Below are positions 57,007 to 64,000 of a stretch of 64,000 nucleotides of DNA, in pieces. Positions within the stretch are counted from its first letter, which is position 1. The number at the start of each line of letters is the position of its first letter. The stretch is from Tardiphaga sp. P9-11 (lineage in GTDB: Bacteria; Pseudomonadota; Alphaproteobacteria; Rhizobiales; Xanthobacteraceae). A program made the position numbers and the translations under genes. The notes under the pieces were generated by a model. That model was not told where the DNA came from. It ran no database searches and worked only from the letters and a program-made list of their open reading frames with translations. Where the stretch lies: the NCBI RefSeq assembly GCF_008329525.1, contig NZ_NPKQ01000006.1, positions 225,319 through 289,318 of the forward strand, in the 5' to 3' direction.

Positions 57007-59100
57007 GTGCTTAATCGATTGACCGTTTCCGCTTTGCTCAAGTCCGTTATCGCCATCATGGCCGCCTGTGTCGTAACCTTCCTCGTTCTCAGCGCATGGG
57101 AATCATGGGGGCGTCTCAATGTTGCCGGGCGCATGGCAACCGTCGCCGAGGCCTCCGGGCATGTGTTCAAGGCCATGCATAATCTTCGCACCGACCGCTC
57201 CACGACGTTTCGTACCTTGAACGCCGATGTTGTGATGCAGCCGGACACCGAGGCCTATCTCCGCCGCATCCGTGGCGCAGAAATGCCGGCGATGAAATCA
57301 GCAAGCGAATTGCTGGTCACCGCCGAGTTCCCGGGCAAGGCAACGCTGGTCCCTGAGTTCAACCGTTTGATGCAAGCGCTGATCGCACTGCAGACCGAAT
57401 CCTGGGATCAGATGAGCAAGCCGAAGGCTTCGCGTCGCGCCGGCCTTGCCAAGGAATTCCAGGACAACGTCGATTCCGTTCTGGCCATGCTCGAGAAGAT
57501 CTCTTCCGCCCTCACCGCCGCCGTGAGCCACAACGACCCCGTAATCGATCAGTTACTGTCGATCAAGCAGATGGCCTGGCTGATGCGCAACACATCGGGC
57601 GACGCCTCCGTCATCGTGTCCAACGCACTCGCGGTCAACAAGATCTCGCCAGAGCTGCAGCGGAGCTATGTGAAGCTGACGGGCGGCATCGAGACCGGAT
57701 GGAATGCCCTGGAGATCGCATCATCGAGTACTCAATTGCCGCAAGGTGTCGTCTCGGCCCTCGCTGCAGCGAAGACATCCTATTTCGATCCGCAGTATCT
57801 GGCACTGCGCGACCGTTTGATCCAAGCCGTCGCAATCGGCGAAAAGCCGGAAATACCGGCGACAACATGGACGCCGCTCACCGTCGACAAGATGAGCACA
57901 GCCGTGGTCGTTGCCGAGCGCGCGCTTGAAGAAGCCAAGAACCACGGTCTCGTGCAGTGGTCCGCCGCGCAACGCTCACTGATCCTGCAACTGGTGCTGC
58001 TGGGGACCGCCATCATGCTGGCCGTTGGCGCCATGATCACCATTACGCGCCGTGTCACCACACCGCTGCTCACCATCCGCGACGCGATGCTGAAAGTGGC
58101 CGGCGGCGACCTTGCCGTCGATGCCGGCTATGCCGACCGCCAGGACGAAATCGGGGGCTTGGCCAGCGCCTTGGAGACTTTCAAGAAACAGGCGATGGAA
58201 AAGGCCGAGATCGAGGCGCAGGAGCGTCACCGCAATACCAATGCCAGCCAGCGCCAGCAGGCTGTCGAACAGTATATCGGCATGTTCGAGATCCAGATGC
58301 GCGACACGCTCGGCGCCCTGGGCAGCGCCTCCGATCAGATGAGCACGACATCCGATGGCATGGCCGCTGTGTCCAGCCAGACCAATGCCCGCGTGCAAGA
58401 TGCTGCGCGCGCCTCCGGCGAAGCCTCAGAGAATGTGCAGAACGTTGCCGCCGCGGCCGAGGAGCTGAGTGCCTCGATCAACGACATCAGCCGTCAGGCG
58501 ACGCATGCGGCAGGCATCGCCAGCCGTGCAGTCGGACAGGCACAGCAAACCGACACCACCGTTCAGGGTCTGGCCGCGACTGCCAACCGGATCGGCGAAG
58601 TAGTCGGATTGATCAACGATATCGCCTCGCAAACCAACCTGCTGGCACTGAATGCAACCATCGAAGCGGCGCGCGCCGGCGAAGCCGGCCGCGGCTTCGC
58701 CGTCGTCGCATCGGAAGTGAAGTCGCTGGCCAGCCAGACCGCCAAGGCGACCGAAGATATTTCCGAGCAGATCGCCGACATCCAGAAAGTCGCCAATGAG
58801 GCTATCGAAGCGATCAAGTCGATCAGCGGCATCATCGGCGAAGTAAACGAAGTGGCCACCGCTATCGCGGCGGCGGTCGAAGAACAAGGCGCCGCCACCC
58901 AGGAAATCACCCGCAGCACCCAGCAGGCGGCCGATGGCACCCGCAACGTGTCGGACAATATCAGCGGAGTCAGTGCCGATGCCGACGCGGCGGGTGCAGC
59001 CGCTCAGGATGTGAAGGTGGCATCAGAGACGCTGGCGACACAAACGCGCCAGCTCGGCACGCAGGTGACGGACTTCCTGGGCAAGATCCGCGCGGCCTAA
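57007..59100 (+). CDS. Methyl-accepting chemotaxis protein
   Basis: A 697-residue receptor: first membrane helix (about 12-30), a periplasmic helical domain of about 290 residues without a recognised ligand motif, second helix (about 322-346, [20 protein letters not shown]), HAMP, and a cytosolic signalling domain with the CheA/CheW tip ([21 protein letters not shown]) and the end segment [13 protein letters not shown] 57007, with GGGGGA before it. No che genes adjoin, so it joins a cluster elsewhere. It is the intact paralogue of the remnant upstream; the ligand is unknown. Confidence 0.93.
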   Translation: MLNRLTVSALLKSVIAIMAACVVTFLVLSAWESWGRLNVAGRMATVAEASGHVFKAMHNLRTDRSTTFRTLNADVVMQPDTEAYLRRIRGAEMPAMKSASELLVTAEFPGKATLVPEFNRLMQALIALQTESWDQMSKPKASRRAGLAKEFQDNVDSVLAMLEKISSALTAAVSHNDPVIDQLLSIKQMAWLMRNTSGDASVIVSNALAVNKISPELQRSYVKLTGGIETGWNALEIASSSTQLPQGVVSALAAAKTSYFDPQYLALRDRLIQAVAIGEKPEIPATTWTPLTVDKMSTAVVVAERALEEAKNHGLVQWSAAQRSLILQLVLLGTAIMLAVGAMITITRRVTTPLLTIRDAMLKVAGGDLAVDAGYADRQDEIGGLASALETFKKQAMEKAEIEAQERHRNTNASQRQQAVEQYIGMFEIQMRDTLGALGSASDQMSTTSDGMAAVSSQTNARVQDAARASGEASENVQNVAAAAEELSASINDISRQATHAAGIASRAVGQAQQTDTTVQGLAATANRIGEVVGLINDIASQTNLLALNATIEAARAGEAGRGFAVVASEVKSLASQTAKATEDISEQIADIQKVANEAIEAIKSISGIIGEVNEVATAIAAAVEEQGAATQEITRSTQQAADGTRNVSDNISGVSADADAAGAAAQDVKVASETLATQTRQLGTQVTDFLGKIRAA

Positions 59101-59124
59101 TTGGGATCTATAAAGTGGCGCGGA

Positions 59125-59757
59125 TTACTCCCGCGCCACCACCGGCATCCGTTCATACTTTGCCTGCAGTGACGGCGACACCGGCGACATGTTCAGCGAT
59201 GCGCCGCGTTTGTCCGCGCCGCGGCCCGTGACCATCAATCCATCAGTGCCGGCGACGATATCGCCCTTGCGCAATGTGGGATCATTTTCGATTTTCACCG
59301 GCGCCAGACCGATCTGGTCTTTGCCGTTGCAGGTGCAGCCGGCCACCAGTTCGGTGCGATACTTGAATGCATTCGGCAGCTCCGAATACGGCTTACCGTT
59401 CTCGGTCGCAGCCGTGTCGATACTGCTGCCATAAACAACCTTGGTGTCACTCGCCGGACAGAAATTATTGCACGACGCCGCGCGGCTCTGACTGTCCGTG
59501 GCTGATATCGGAAAGTAACGCCCATCGCACGTACGCACGCAAAAAGCCTGACGCCCGCCGCTTGCTGCGCGAGGGCGCAGCTCCTGCACAGGCGGACCAT
59601 CATGGACAAAAGGCAGCGAGATGTCCGAGCCACGGCCACGCGCTATCCCTCCGAACAATGCCGAAAAGAAATCCTGGGCTTGCGCTGGGGCGGCCTCGAG
59701 CATGACAATCGCCGCGACCGCGCCGAGAGCCATCCGTTGTCCTGAAAATCGGGCCAT
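59125..59757 (-). CDS. DUF2865 exported protein
   Basis: A 210-residue protein with a Sec signal (cleavage near AQAQD) and a Cys-rich domain of the DUF2865 family, seen in Rhizobiales. The conserved core AFCVRTCDGRYFPISA, SCNNFCPASDTKVVYG and CTCNG has paired cysteines. Function unknown; a periplasmic or surface role is expected. It lies 40 bases downstream of the L,D-transpeptidase gene on the same strand and is probably co-transcribed. Confidence 0.85.
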   Translation of the reverse strand: MARFSGQRMALGAVAAIVMLEAAPAQAQDFFSALFGGIARGRGSDISLPFVHDGPPVQELRPRAASGGRQAFCVRTCDGRYFPISATDSQSRAASCNNFCPASDTKVVYGSSIDTAATENGKPYSELPNAFKYRTELVAGCTCNGKDQIGLAPVKIENDPTLRKGDIVAGTDGLMVTGRGADKRGASLNMSPVSPSLQAKYERMPVVARE

Positions 59758-59797
59758 GGGGCCTCCAACGCGGTATCAACACGGGAATAATCGGCTC

Positions 59798-60589
59798 TCA
59801 GTAAAGCGACGACGCCGAAAGGTTCATTGCCTGACGGCCCGGAGCCTGCTGCGCGCCGGCAGGGCGAACCGAGATCGATGTGACGCTGCGCGGCGCCGGA
59901 GCCGTGCGCGCCTCATAGCGTGGCGCAACCGACTTCGGCAGCACTACAACCTTGGTCCCAACGCTGACGCGGCTGAAAAGGTCCTGCACGTCTTCATTGG
60001 TCAGGCGGATACAACCCGACGACACGAACTTGCCGATGGTCGACGGATCATTGGTGCCATGGATGCGATAGGCGCTGGAGCCGAGATACATCGCGCGGGC
60101 ACCGAGCGGATTGCCGGGGCCGCCAGCCATGAAGCGCGGCAGATAGGGCTGGCGCGCAATCATTTCCTGCGGCGGATGCCAATCCGGCCATTCCGCCTTA
60201 CGCGTGACAGTCTGCGTGCCGGACCAGGTAAATCCTTCGCGGCCAACACCGACGCCGTAGCGGATCGCGCGGTTGTTGCCGAGCACATAATAAAGCTGGG
60301 TATTGCCCGTATCGATGATTACCGTGCCCGGCGCTTCGCGAGTCATATAGCTGACTTCAGCGCGGCGCAGGCGCTCGGGGAGAGCGACATCCATATTCTC
60401 TCGCACACGCGGTGCAGCCATCACGTCCTCGTCCGGCGGAAACGCGCTTTGCGCAGCCGGCGCATAGTTCATCACCTGCGCCGATGCGCTGGAGACGAAC
60501 GGCGGAGCAACGATCAGAGCGGCTGTAACAACAAGCGCGCTTGTGAGACGCGGCGAAAGCTTGCGGTTTCCAGATGATGCCTGTGACAT
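59798..60589 (-). CDS. L,D-transpeptidase (ErfK/YbiS/YkuD family)
   Basis: A 263-residue periplasmic enzyme. After a signal region (VVTAALIVAPPFVSSASA), the YkuD domain includes YRIHGTNDPSTIGKFVSSGC with the catalytic cysteine in SSGCIRLTNEDV. Family members form 3-3 peptidoglycan crosslinks or attach proteins to the wall; in Rhizobiales L,D-crosslinks are abundant. A near-consensus EcfG promoter lies 48-72 bases upstream. Confidence 0.92.
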   Translation of the reverse strand: MSQASSGNRKLSPRLTSALVVTAALIVAPPFVSSASAQVMNYAPAAQSAFPPDEDVMAAPRVRENMDVALPERLRRAEVSYMTREAPGTVIIDTGNTQLYYVLGNNRAIRYGVGVGREGFTWSGTQTVTRKAEWPDWHPPQEMIARQPYLPRFMAGGPGNPLGARAMYLGSSAYRIHGTNDPSTIGKFVSSGCIRLTNEDVQDLFSRVSVGTKVVVLPKSVAPRYEARTAPAPRSVTSISVRPAGAQQAPGRQAMNLSASSLY

Positions 60590-60636
60590 GTGACTGCCCC
60601 GTTTGGCGACGCGTCATCGTCGTGATGACCGCGGAC

Positions 60637-60661
60637 AACTGCGCCGAAGCCTCCCGGTTCC
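60637..60661 (-). promoter_or_regulatory. EcfG-like promoter of the L,D-transpeptidase gene
   Basis: On the minus strand GGAAC, 16 bases, AGTT; one mismatch to GGAAC-N16-CGTT. Located 48-72 bases before the start codon. Confidence 0.4.
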
Positions 60662-60720
60662 CTCTCCGCGAGCGTTCACCGAATGATTTGTCAACCAAGG
60701 AACCTTCACGAAATCGCGAT

Positions 60721-60745
60721 GGAACCTTTGCGGTATGGTCGTGTT
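60721..60745 (+). promoter_or_regulatory. EcfG-like promoter of the AI-2E family gene
   Basis: GGAAC, 16 bases, TGTT; one mismatch to the EcfG consensus. It is 80 bases before the start codon at 60825, divergent to the similar element for the transpeptidase. Confidence 0.4.
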
Positions 60746-60824
60746 GTAGAGCCCGATCGCATGTCAGCGATCTGACGCGCGATCGCGATCTGTGCGAACA
60801 AATAGCGGCATGTCGGGAAAGCTC

Positions 60825-61934
60825 ATGAGTGAAGTCCGCGCTTTCCCCGAAACGCCTGCAGGTACGCCGGTGCCCGAGAGCAAGATTGAGCAGCCGCCGG
60901 TGATCCGCCGTGCCGAGGTGGTAGCTTTCACGCTGGTATCGCTGCTGGTGATCACCGTGGTTGCGGTGCTCTATGTCGCCAAGGCATTCTTCCTGCCGAT
61001 CGTGACAGCCTTCATCATTGGCACAATGTTGTCGCCCGCAGCGAGCTTTCTCGAAAAGCGCCGCATTCCGCGTTCCGTCTCGGCAGTCCTGATCGTTATC
61101 TTGGTCTGCGCCGGGCTCGCCTTCATCGTGGGGCTTATTTCATCCCCGCTGATGGAATGGACGACGCGGCTCCCCGAACTAGGTTCGCTGCTCAAGAACA
61201 AGCTGCATGTCTTCGATCGACCGCTGGCGCTCTGGCACCAGATACAGAGCGTGTTCGGCAGCACCGAAACGCTTGCGACAACAAAGTTCGAGTTGCCGAA
61301 GATAGATTGGGTGCAGCCCACCATCGAATTCCTGTCGCCAACCTTCACCGAATTCCTGCTGTTCTTCGCGACACTGGTGCTGTTCATCGCAAGCTGGAAA
61401 GATCTGCGCCGTGCGTTGGTGATGACCTTCGCCGAACACGAATGGCGGCTGCGGACGCTGCGCATTCTCAACGCCATAGAGAACAGCCTTGGTGACTATC
61501 TCCTAATGGTCACCACGATCAATTTCGGCGTCGGCATCGCCACCGGCGTGATCTGCGCCGTCACCGGCATGCCCAACCCCGCTGGCCTCGGCGCCCTGGC
61601 TGCGACGCTCAACTTCTTCCCGATCATCGGTCCAGTGGCAATGTTCGTGATTCTGGTCGTGGTCGGAATTATTTCTTCGGCGACGATCACCGGCGGCATG
61701 ATCGCGCCGTTGCTATTCGTCGGCCTCACTTTCATGGAAGGCCACTTCATCACACCCACGATCATCGGGCGCAAACTGCAACTTAACGCGCTGGCGGTGT
61801 TCATTGGGCTGGCATTCTGGACCTGGCTCTGGGGCCCGATGGGCGGCTTTCTGGCAGCACCTATCCTGATCGTCGGGCTGATCTTGAAAGAGCATTTGAT
61901 GCCGATCAATTCGCCGCAGTTGCCGCCGGATTAA
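60825..61934 (+). CDS. AI-2E family transporter (YdiK/TqsA-like)
   Basis: A 369-residue membrane protein of the AI-2E/PurR-regulated permease family, with about seven or eight helices. A conserved core near the C-terminus (FFPIIGPVAMFVILVVVGII, GHFITPTIIGRKLQLN) is present. Members export small molecules or exchange ions; a true quorum-sensing role should not be assumed. ATG 60825 with GGGAAAG upstream is preferred over ATG 60810 and GTG 60792. Confidence 0.85.
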   Translation: MSEVRAFPETPAGTPVPESKIEQPPVIRRAEVVAFTLVSLLVITVVAVLYVAKAFFLPIVTAFIIGTMLSPAASFLEKRRIPRSVSAVLIVILVCAGLAFIVGLISSPLMEWTTRLPELGSLLKNKLHVFDRPLALWHQIQSVFGSTETLATTKFELPKIDWVQPTIEFLSPTFTEFLLFFATLVLFIASWKDLRRALVMTFAEHEWRLRTLRILNAIENSLGDYLLMVTTINFGVGIATGVICAVTGMPNPAGLGALAATLNFFPIIGPVAMFVILVVVGIISSATITGGMIAPLLFVGLTFMEGHFITPTIIGRKLQLNALAVFIGLAFWTWLWGPMGGFLAAPILIVGLILKEHLMPINSPQLPPD

Positions 61935-61950
61935 TCCAGCTCTACTGATG

Positions 61951-61975
61951 GAACCTACGGTCTAACCGGGCGTTT
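61951..61975 (+). promoter_or_regulatory. EcfG general-stress promoter of the DUF883 gene
   Basis: GGAAC (61951-61955), exactly 16 bases, CGTT (61972-61975): a perfect EcfG consensus. The DUF883 start codon is 35 bases downstream, giving a short leader of the usual length. Confidence 0.7.
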
Positions 61976-62009
61976 CTGCATTGGATTTTCAGTATCAGGG
62001 GAGCTTCGC

Positions 62010-62381
62010 ATGGCGGATATCGATGGCCTGGATGAACTCAAGAAACTGACCGACAAAGCAACCTATAACCGCCTTCAGAAGGATCTCGCCGCCGTGAGAA
62101 ATGATGTTGCAGCCCTGACCGAACAGATCACCGACGCGCTCAATGCTTTCACTGGCGAGGCCGGAAAACAGGCGCGCCGCAGGGTCAAGCAGGCCCGTGC
62201 CGACGCCGAAGACATGATGTCCGACATGCGGGAGCGCGGCAGCGCCGCCTATGATGCTGCGCATGACGCAGCGTATTCACTGGAGGAAACGCTGGAAGAC
62301 AGCATCACCCAGCGTCCATTGGCTGCAGTCGGCCTGGCGCTCGGCCTCGGCGTGCTGATCGGGATGGCCTGGCGCCGCTGA
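62010..62381 (+). CDS. DUF883 (ElaB/YqjD-like) membrane-anchored protein
   Basis: A 123-residue protein. A long amphipathic helix (KDLAAVRNDVAALTEQITDA onward) is followed by a C-terminal glycine-zipper membrane anchor AVGLALGLGVLIGMAWRR ending in Arg-Arg. In E. coli, YqjD and ElaB bind ribosomes at the membrane in stationary phase. The perfect EcfG promoter upstream supports a stress-linked role here as well. The next gene follows after 86 bases on the same strand. Confidence 0.88.
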   Translation: MADIDGLDELKKLTDKATYNRLQKDLAAVRNDVAALTEQITDALNAFTGEAGKQARRRVKQARADAEDMMSDMRERGSAAYDAAHDAAYSLEETLEDSITQRPLAAVGLALGLGVLIGMAWRR

Positions 62382-62467
62382 GCAGATGCGCACAATTGAG
62401 ATGTGATGACTGGCGGTGCCCCAGGGTGCCGTCAGTTTTCTTTTAGAGTTCGGGTTCGGGGGCTTCC

Positions 62468-62947
62468 ATGTTGAAGGGTATTATCGACGATCTGAAGAAC
62501 AGCACGGGCAACAGCATGCGCATGACATCGCTCATGGTAATAGCGGGCTTTGCTGGCTTTGTAGCGCTGTGCTTCCTGTGTGCCGCGGCTTTTATCGCGA
62601 CGATGCAGCGCTACGGCATGATTGAGGCCTGCCTCACGGTCGCGGGCATCTTCCTGGTGATCGCGGCGATCTTCGCGCAGATCTATGCCACCAAACAGAA
62701 GCGCGCCCGCGAGCGCGCAGCCGCCGCGGCACGCGCAGCTGCACGGGCTGCCGCTAATGCACCGCTGATCGATCCGATGATGGTGGCGACCGGTATCCAG
62801 ATCGCACGCACGCTGGGCCTGAAGAAGGTCATTCCGCTGCTGGCGCTCGCAGGTGTCGCCCTCGGCTACCTCGCCAATCGCAACAGCGCCGCGGATGAGG
62901 ACGACGCAAACGAAACCGGCGACCCCGATGAGGCCGCCGGCGATTGA
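62468..62947 (+). CDS. Two-helix membrane protein with Ala/Arg-rich segment
   Basis: A 159-residue inner-membrane protein. Two hydrophobic helices (about residues 22-45 and 54-75) are followed by a charged Ala/Arg helix (RARERAAAAARAAARAAAN), a third weaker hydrophobic stretch (IPLLALAGVALGYLA) and an acidic tail. It resembles holin-superfamily-III or YqjE-like proteins that follow DUF883 genes in proteobacteria (the yqjD-yqjE order). Probably co-expressed with DUF883. Function unknown. Confidence 0.7.
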   Translation: MLKGIIDDLKNSTGNSMRMTSLMVIAGFAGFVALCFLCAAAFIATMQRYGMIEACLTVAGIFLVIAAIFAQIYATKQKRARERAAAAARAAARAAANAPLIDPMMVATGIQIARTLGLKKVIPLLALAGVALGYLANRNSAADEDDANETGDPDEAAGD

Positions 62948-62968
62948 TTCAAATTGTTCGCGTGAGGA

Positions 62969-63376
62969 TTAGGTGACGCAGCGACCCGGCTGCAGAATCT
63001 TCGCCATCTCGCTCAGCACACTCACCGGCGGCTCGCAACCGACGGCCGCACGCTGTGGCTTGGCATTCATGGGAACCGGGCGGACGTTGATAGCTTCGTT
63101 CTTGACTGGCGCCACCGCAGGCACCGCGCCCATACGCAACAGGATCGACGTATCCGACAGACCCTGAACGCGGAACGACAGCGTCTGGCTCTGCTCGTTC
63201 TGCGCGGTGGTCATGGTACCCCGGTCGCCCTTGGCAGCACGGTTGACACCGCTGGCGGCGGTTTTGTCTGAATCGGTCAGCGTGCTCCGGAGATCATTGC
63301 CGGAAGCATACTGAATGGCGCCGAACATGGTCGCGCCTGCGACCATTCCCAAAACCAAGCTGGATACCTTTGACAT
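62969..63376 (-). CDS. Small exported or anchored protein with two C-terminal cysteines
   Basis: A 135-residue protein with an N-terminal signal or anchor (VSSLVLGMVAGATMFGAIQYA), a polar middle and a conserved-looking C-terminus VGCEPPVSVLSEMAKILQPGRC, with two cysteines that could form a disulfide. No named family is recognised; similar C-termini occur in Bradyrhizobium relatives. A perfect CtrA-type site lies 90 bases upstream, so cell-cycle control is possible. Confidence 0.6.
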   Translation of the reverse strand: MSKVSSLVLGMVAGATMFGAIQYASGNDLRSTLTDSDKTAASGVNRAAKGDRGTMTTAQNEQSQTLSFRVQGLSDTSILLRMGAVPAVAPVKNEAINVRPVPMNAKPQRAAVGCEPPVSVLSEMAKILQPGRCVT

Positions 63377-63465
63377 GTGAGCCTCGCCTGCCCTGCGCGA
63401 CGTCGTTGCGTCGCGTCCGTAATAGGAACGTGCGTCAAGGCTCTAGGTTCAAGAACGGGGATCAC

Positions 63466-63480
63466 TTAACCGTGTGTTAA
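63466..63480. promoter_or_regulatory. Perfect CtrA-type site TTAA-N7-TTAA
   Basis: TTAA-CCGTGTG-TTAA matches the full CtrA consensus. It lies 90 bases upstream of the leftward small exported protein gene. Confidence 0.5.
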
Positions 63481-63949
63481 ATAATTTGCGATTGCCGGGA
63501 ACGGTTTCCATCGGCGGGCGTCGTCTTGACAGCCGGTCGTCCCCTGCCCCAATTGACCGGCGACGCGGGGTGTAGCTGTGGTGATGCCAGCTACACCTCG
63601 CATTATGCTATTGATATAATTTACATAATTTAAAGTTTCAATTAGATCTAAGGGCGTGCCTACCTTCCGTCCCAGCTGCAATTTTGCACCGCGTTGGTCA
63701 GTGGACCCAAGTTTAGCGCGAGATGCCGCTCAAAGCTCGGGGAAGCAACCTTGGTCACTCATCCCAGCCTGAGATCATATTCCTCTCCGCATGTTCACAG
63801 CATTGATTGCGCTTCATCGGGGATGTCTGTTTTTCGTCAGTGCCAGACGTTCTGCACAATGCTCAGACGTCCGCTAATGGGATGGACCGGCTGCTTCCCC
63901 CGCGCGGCAGTCGGCCTAGACTGCTGCGTTTCAACCGGAGAAGCAGCCC
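63481..63949. other. AT-rich noncoding gap before the IS110 start
   Basis: About 470 bases without a supported gene. It contains a 10-bp-arm hairpin GGTGTAGCTG...CAGCTACACC (63569-63597) followed by an AT-rich run. The left end of the insertion element should lie in its last 100 bases, but I cannot place the exact end. Confidence 0.4.
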
Positions 63950-64000
63950 ATGGATACGACCATTGCGCCCCTCGCCTCGATCGGCATCGATATTGGTAAG
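63950..64000 (+). mobile_element. Start of an IS110-family transposase (cut by window edge)
   Basis: Seventeen codons from ATG 63950: MDTTIAPLASIGIDIGK. The IGIDIGK segment is the first RNase-H-like DEDD strand, with the catalytic Asp, of IS110-family transposases. The upstream GGAGAAGCAGCCC supplies a ribosome site. The rest is outside the window, so intactness cannot be judged. Confidence 0.7.

Noticed and set aside
62468..62947. Phage holin
   Set aside because: There are no phage genes nearby; the position after DUF883 fits the housekeeping yqjD-yqjE type pair.
1..64000. CRISPR arrays, tRNA or rRNA genes, toxin-antitoxin pairs, integrases
   Set aside because: No regularly spaced repeats, cloverleaf sequences or relevant gene families were recognised on either strand.

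Overview
The window looks like core chromosome of a high-GC alphaproteobacterium of the order Hyphomicrobiales, most likely the Bradyrhizobium/Rhodopseudomonas/Tardiphaga branch (Nitrobacteraceae). The signs are protein content and gene order: RcdA (DUF1465) with DUF1192, zapA - 6S RNA - formyl-THF cyclo-ligase, the cysG-DUF2849-cysI-DUF934 operon, a MarR-free tkt-gap-pgk-fba cluster, DUF2865, and promoter motifs of the EcfG and CtrA types. The genus is inferred, not proven. No tRNA, rRNA, CRISPR array or prophage was seen. The only mobile element is the start of an IS110-type transposase cut by the right edge.

Layout. 1-6 kb: a small secreted protein, a PPK2 polyphosphate kinase, and a three-gene molybdenum oxidoreductase operon (2Fe-2S subunit, Tat-exported Mo subunit, triheme cytochrome c). 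6-8.3 kb, minus strand: DUF4164, zapA, 6S RNA, 5-formyl-THF cyclo-ligase and a YmdB-type phosphodiesterase. 8.5-18.4 kb, plus strand: transketolase, GAPDH, PGK, class II aldolase and class I aldolase, followed by a ThiE-like protein, a Sel1-repeat protein and an inositol-phosphatase family protein; a decayed small gene lies between pgk and fba. 18.4-22.8 kb: an RND efflux pump. 23.6-28.5 kb: a MotA/TolQ-like and OmpA-like pair, a GNAT, an ABC exporter and rpmE. 28.6-42.7 kb: mixed housekeeping and envelope genes, including rcdA, an EAL signalling protein, YqgE, a flippase, 3-hydroxybutyrate dehydrogenase and a patatin.

42.8-53.9 kb is a sulfur-assimilation locus. A minus-strand sulfate ABC transporter (sbp-cysT-cysW-cysA) and the siroheme/sulfite reductase operon (cysG-DUF2849-cysI-DUF934) stand opposite a second sbp-cysT-cysW set on the plus strand that has no ATPase of its own. 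54-59 kb: malate synthase G, a tiny membrane protein, a deletion remnant of a chemoreceptor gene and an intact chemoreceptor. 59-64 kb: DUF2865, an L,D-transpeptidase, an AI-2E family protein, DUF883, small membrane or secreted proteins, then the IS110 start.

The most interesting points are not a new gene cluster but signals between genes: (1) a candidate small RNA next to rcdA with an anti-Shine-Dalgarno hairpin loop, a GAAA-loop terminator and CtrA-like sites on both sides; (2) two perfect general-stress (EcfG-type GGAAC-N16-CGTT) promoters, plus two near matches, inside about 6 kb of envelope genes; (3) the chemoreceptor remnant beside its intact paralogue; (4) two sulfate permeases that may share one ATPase. 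I did not find a convincing undescribed multi-gene system.
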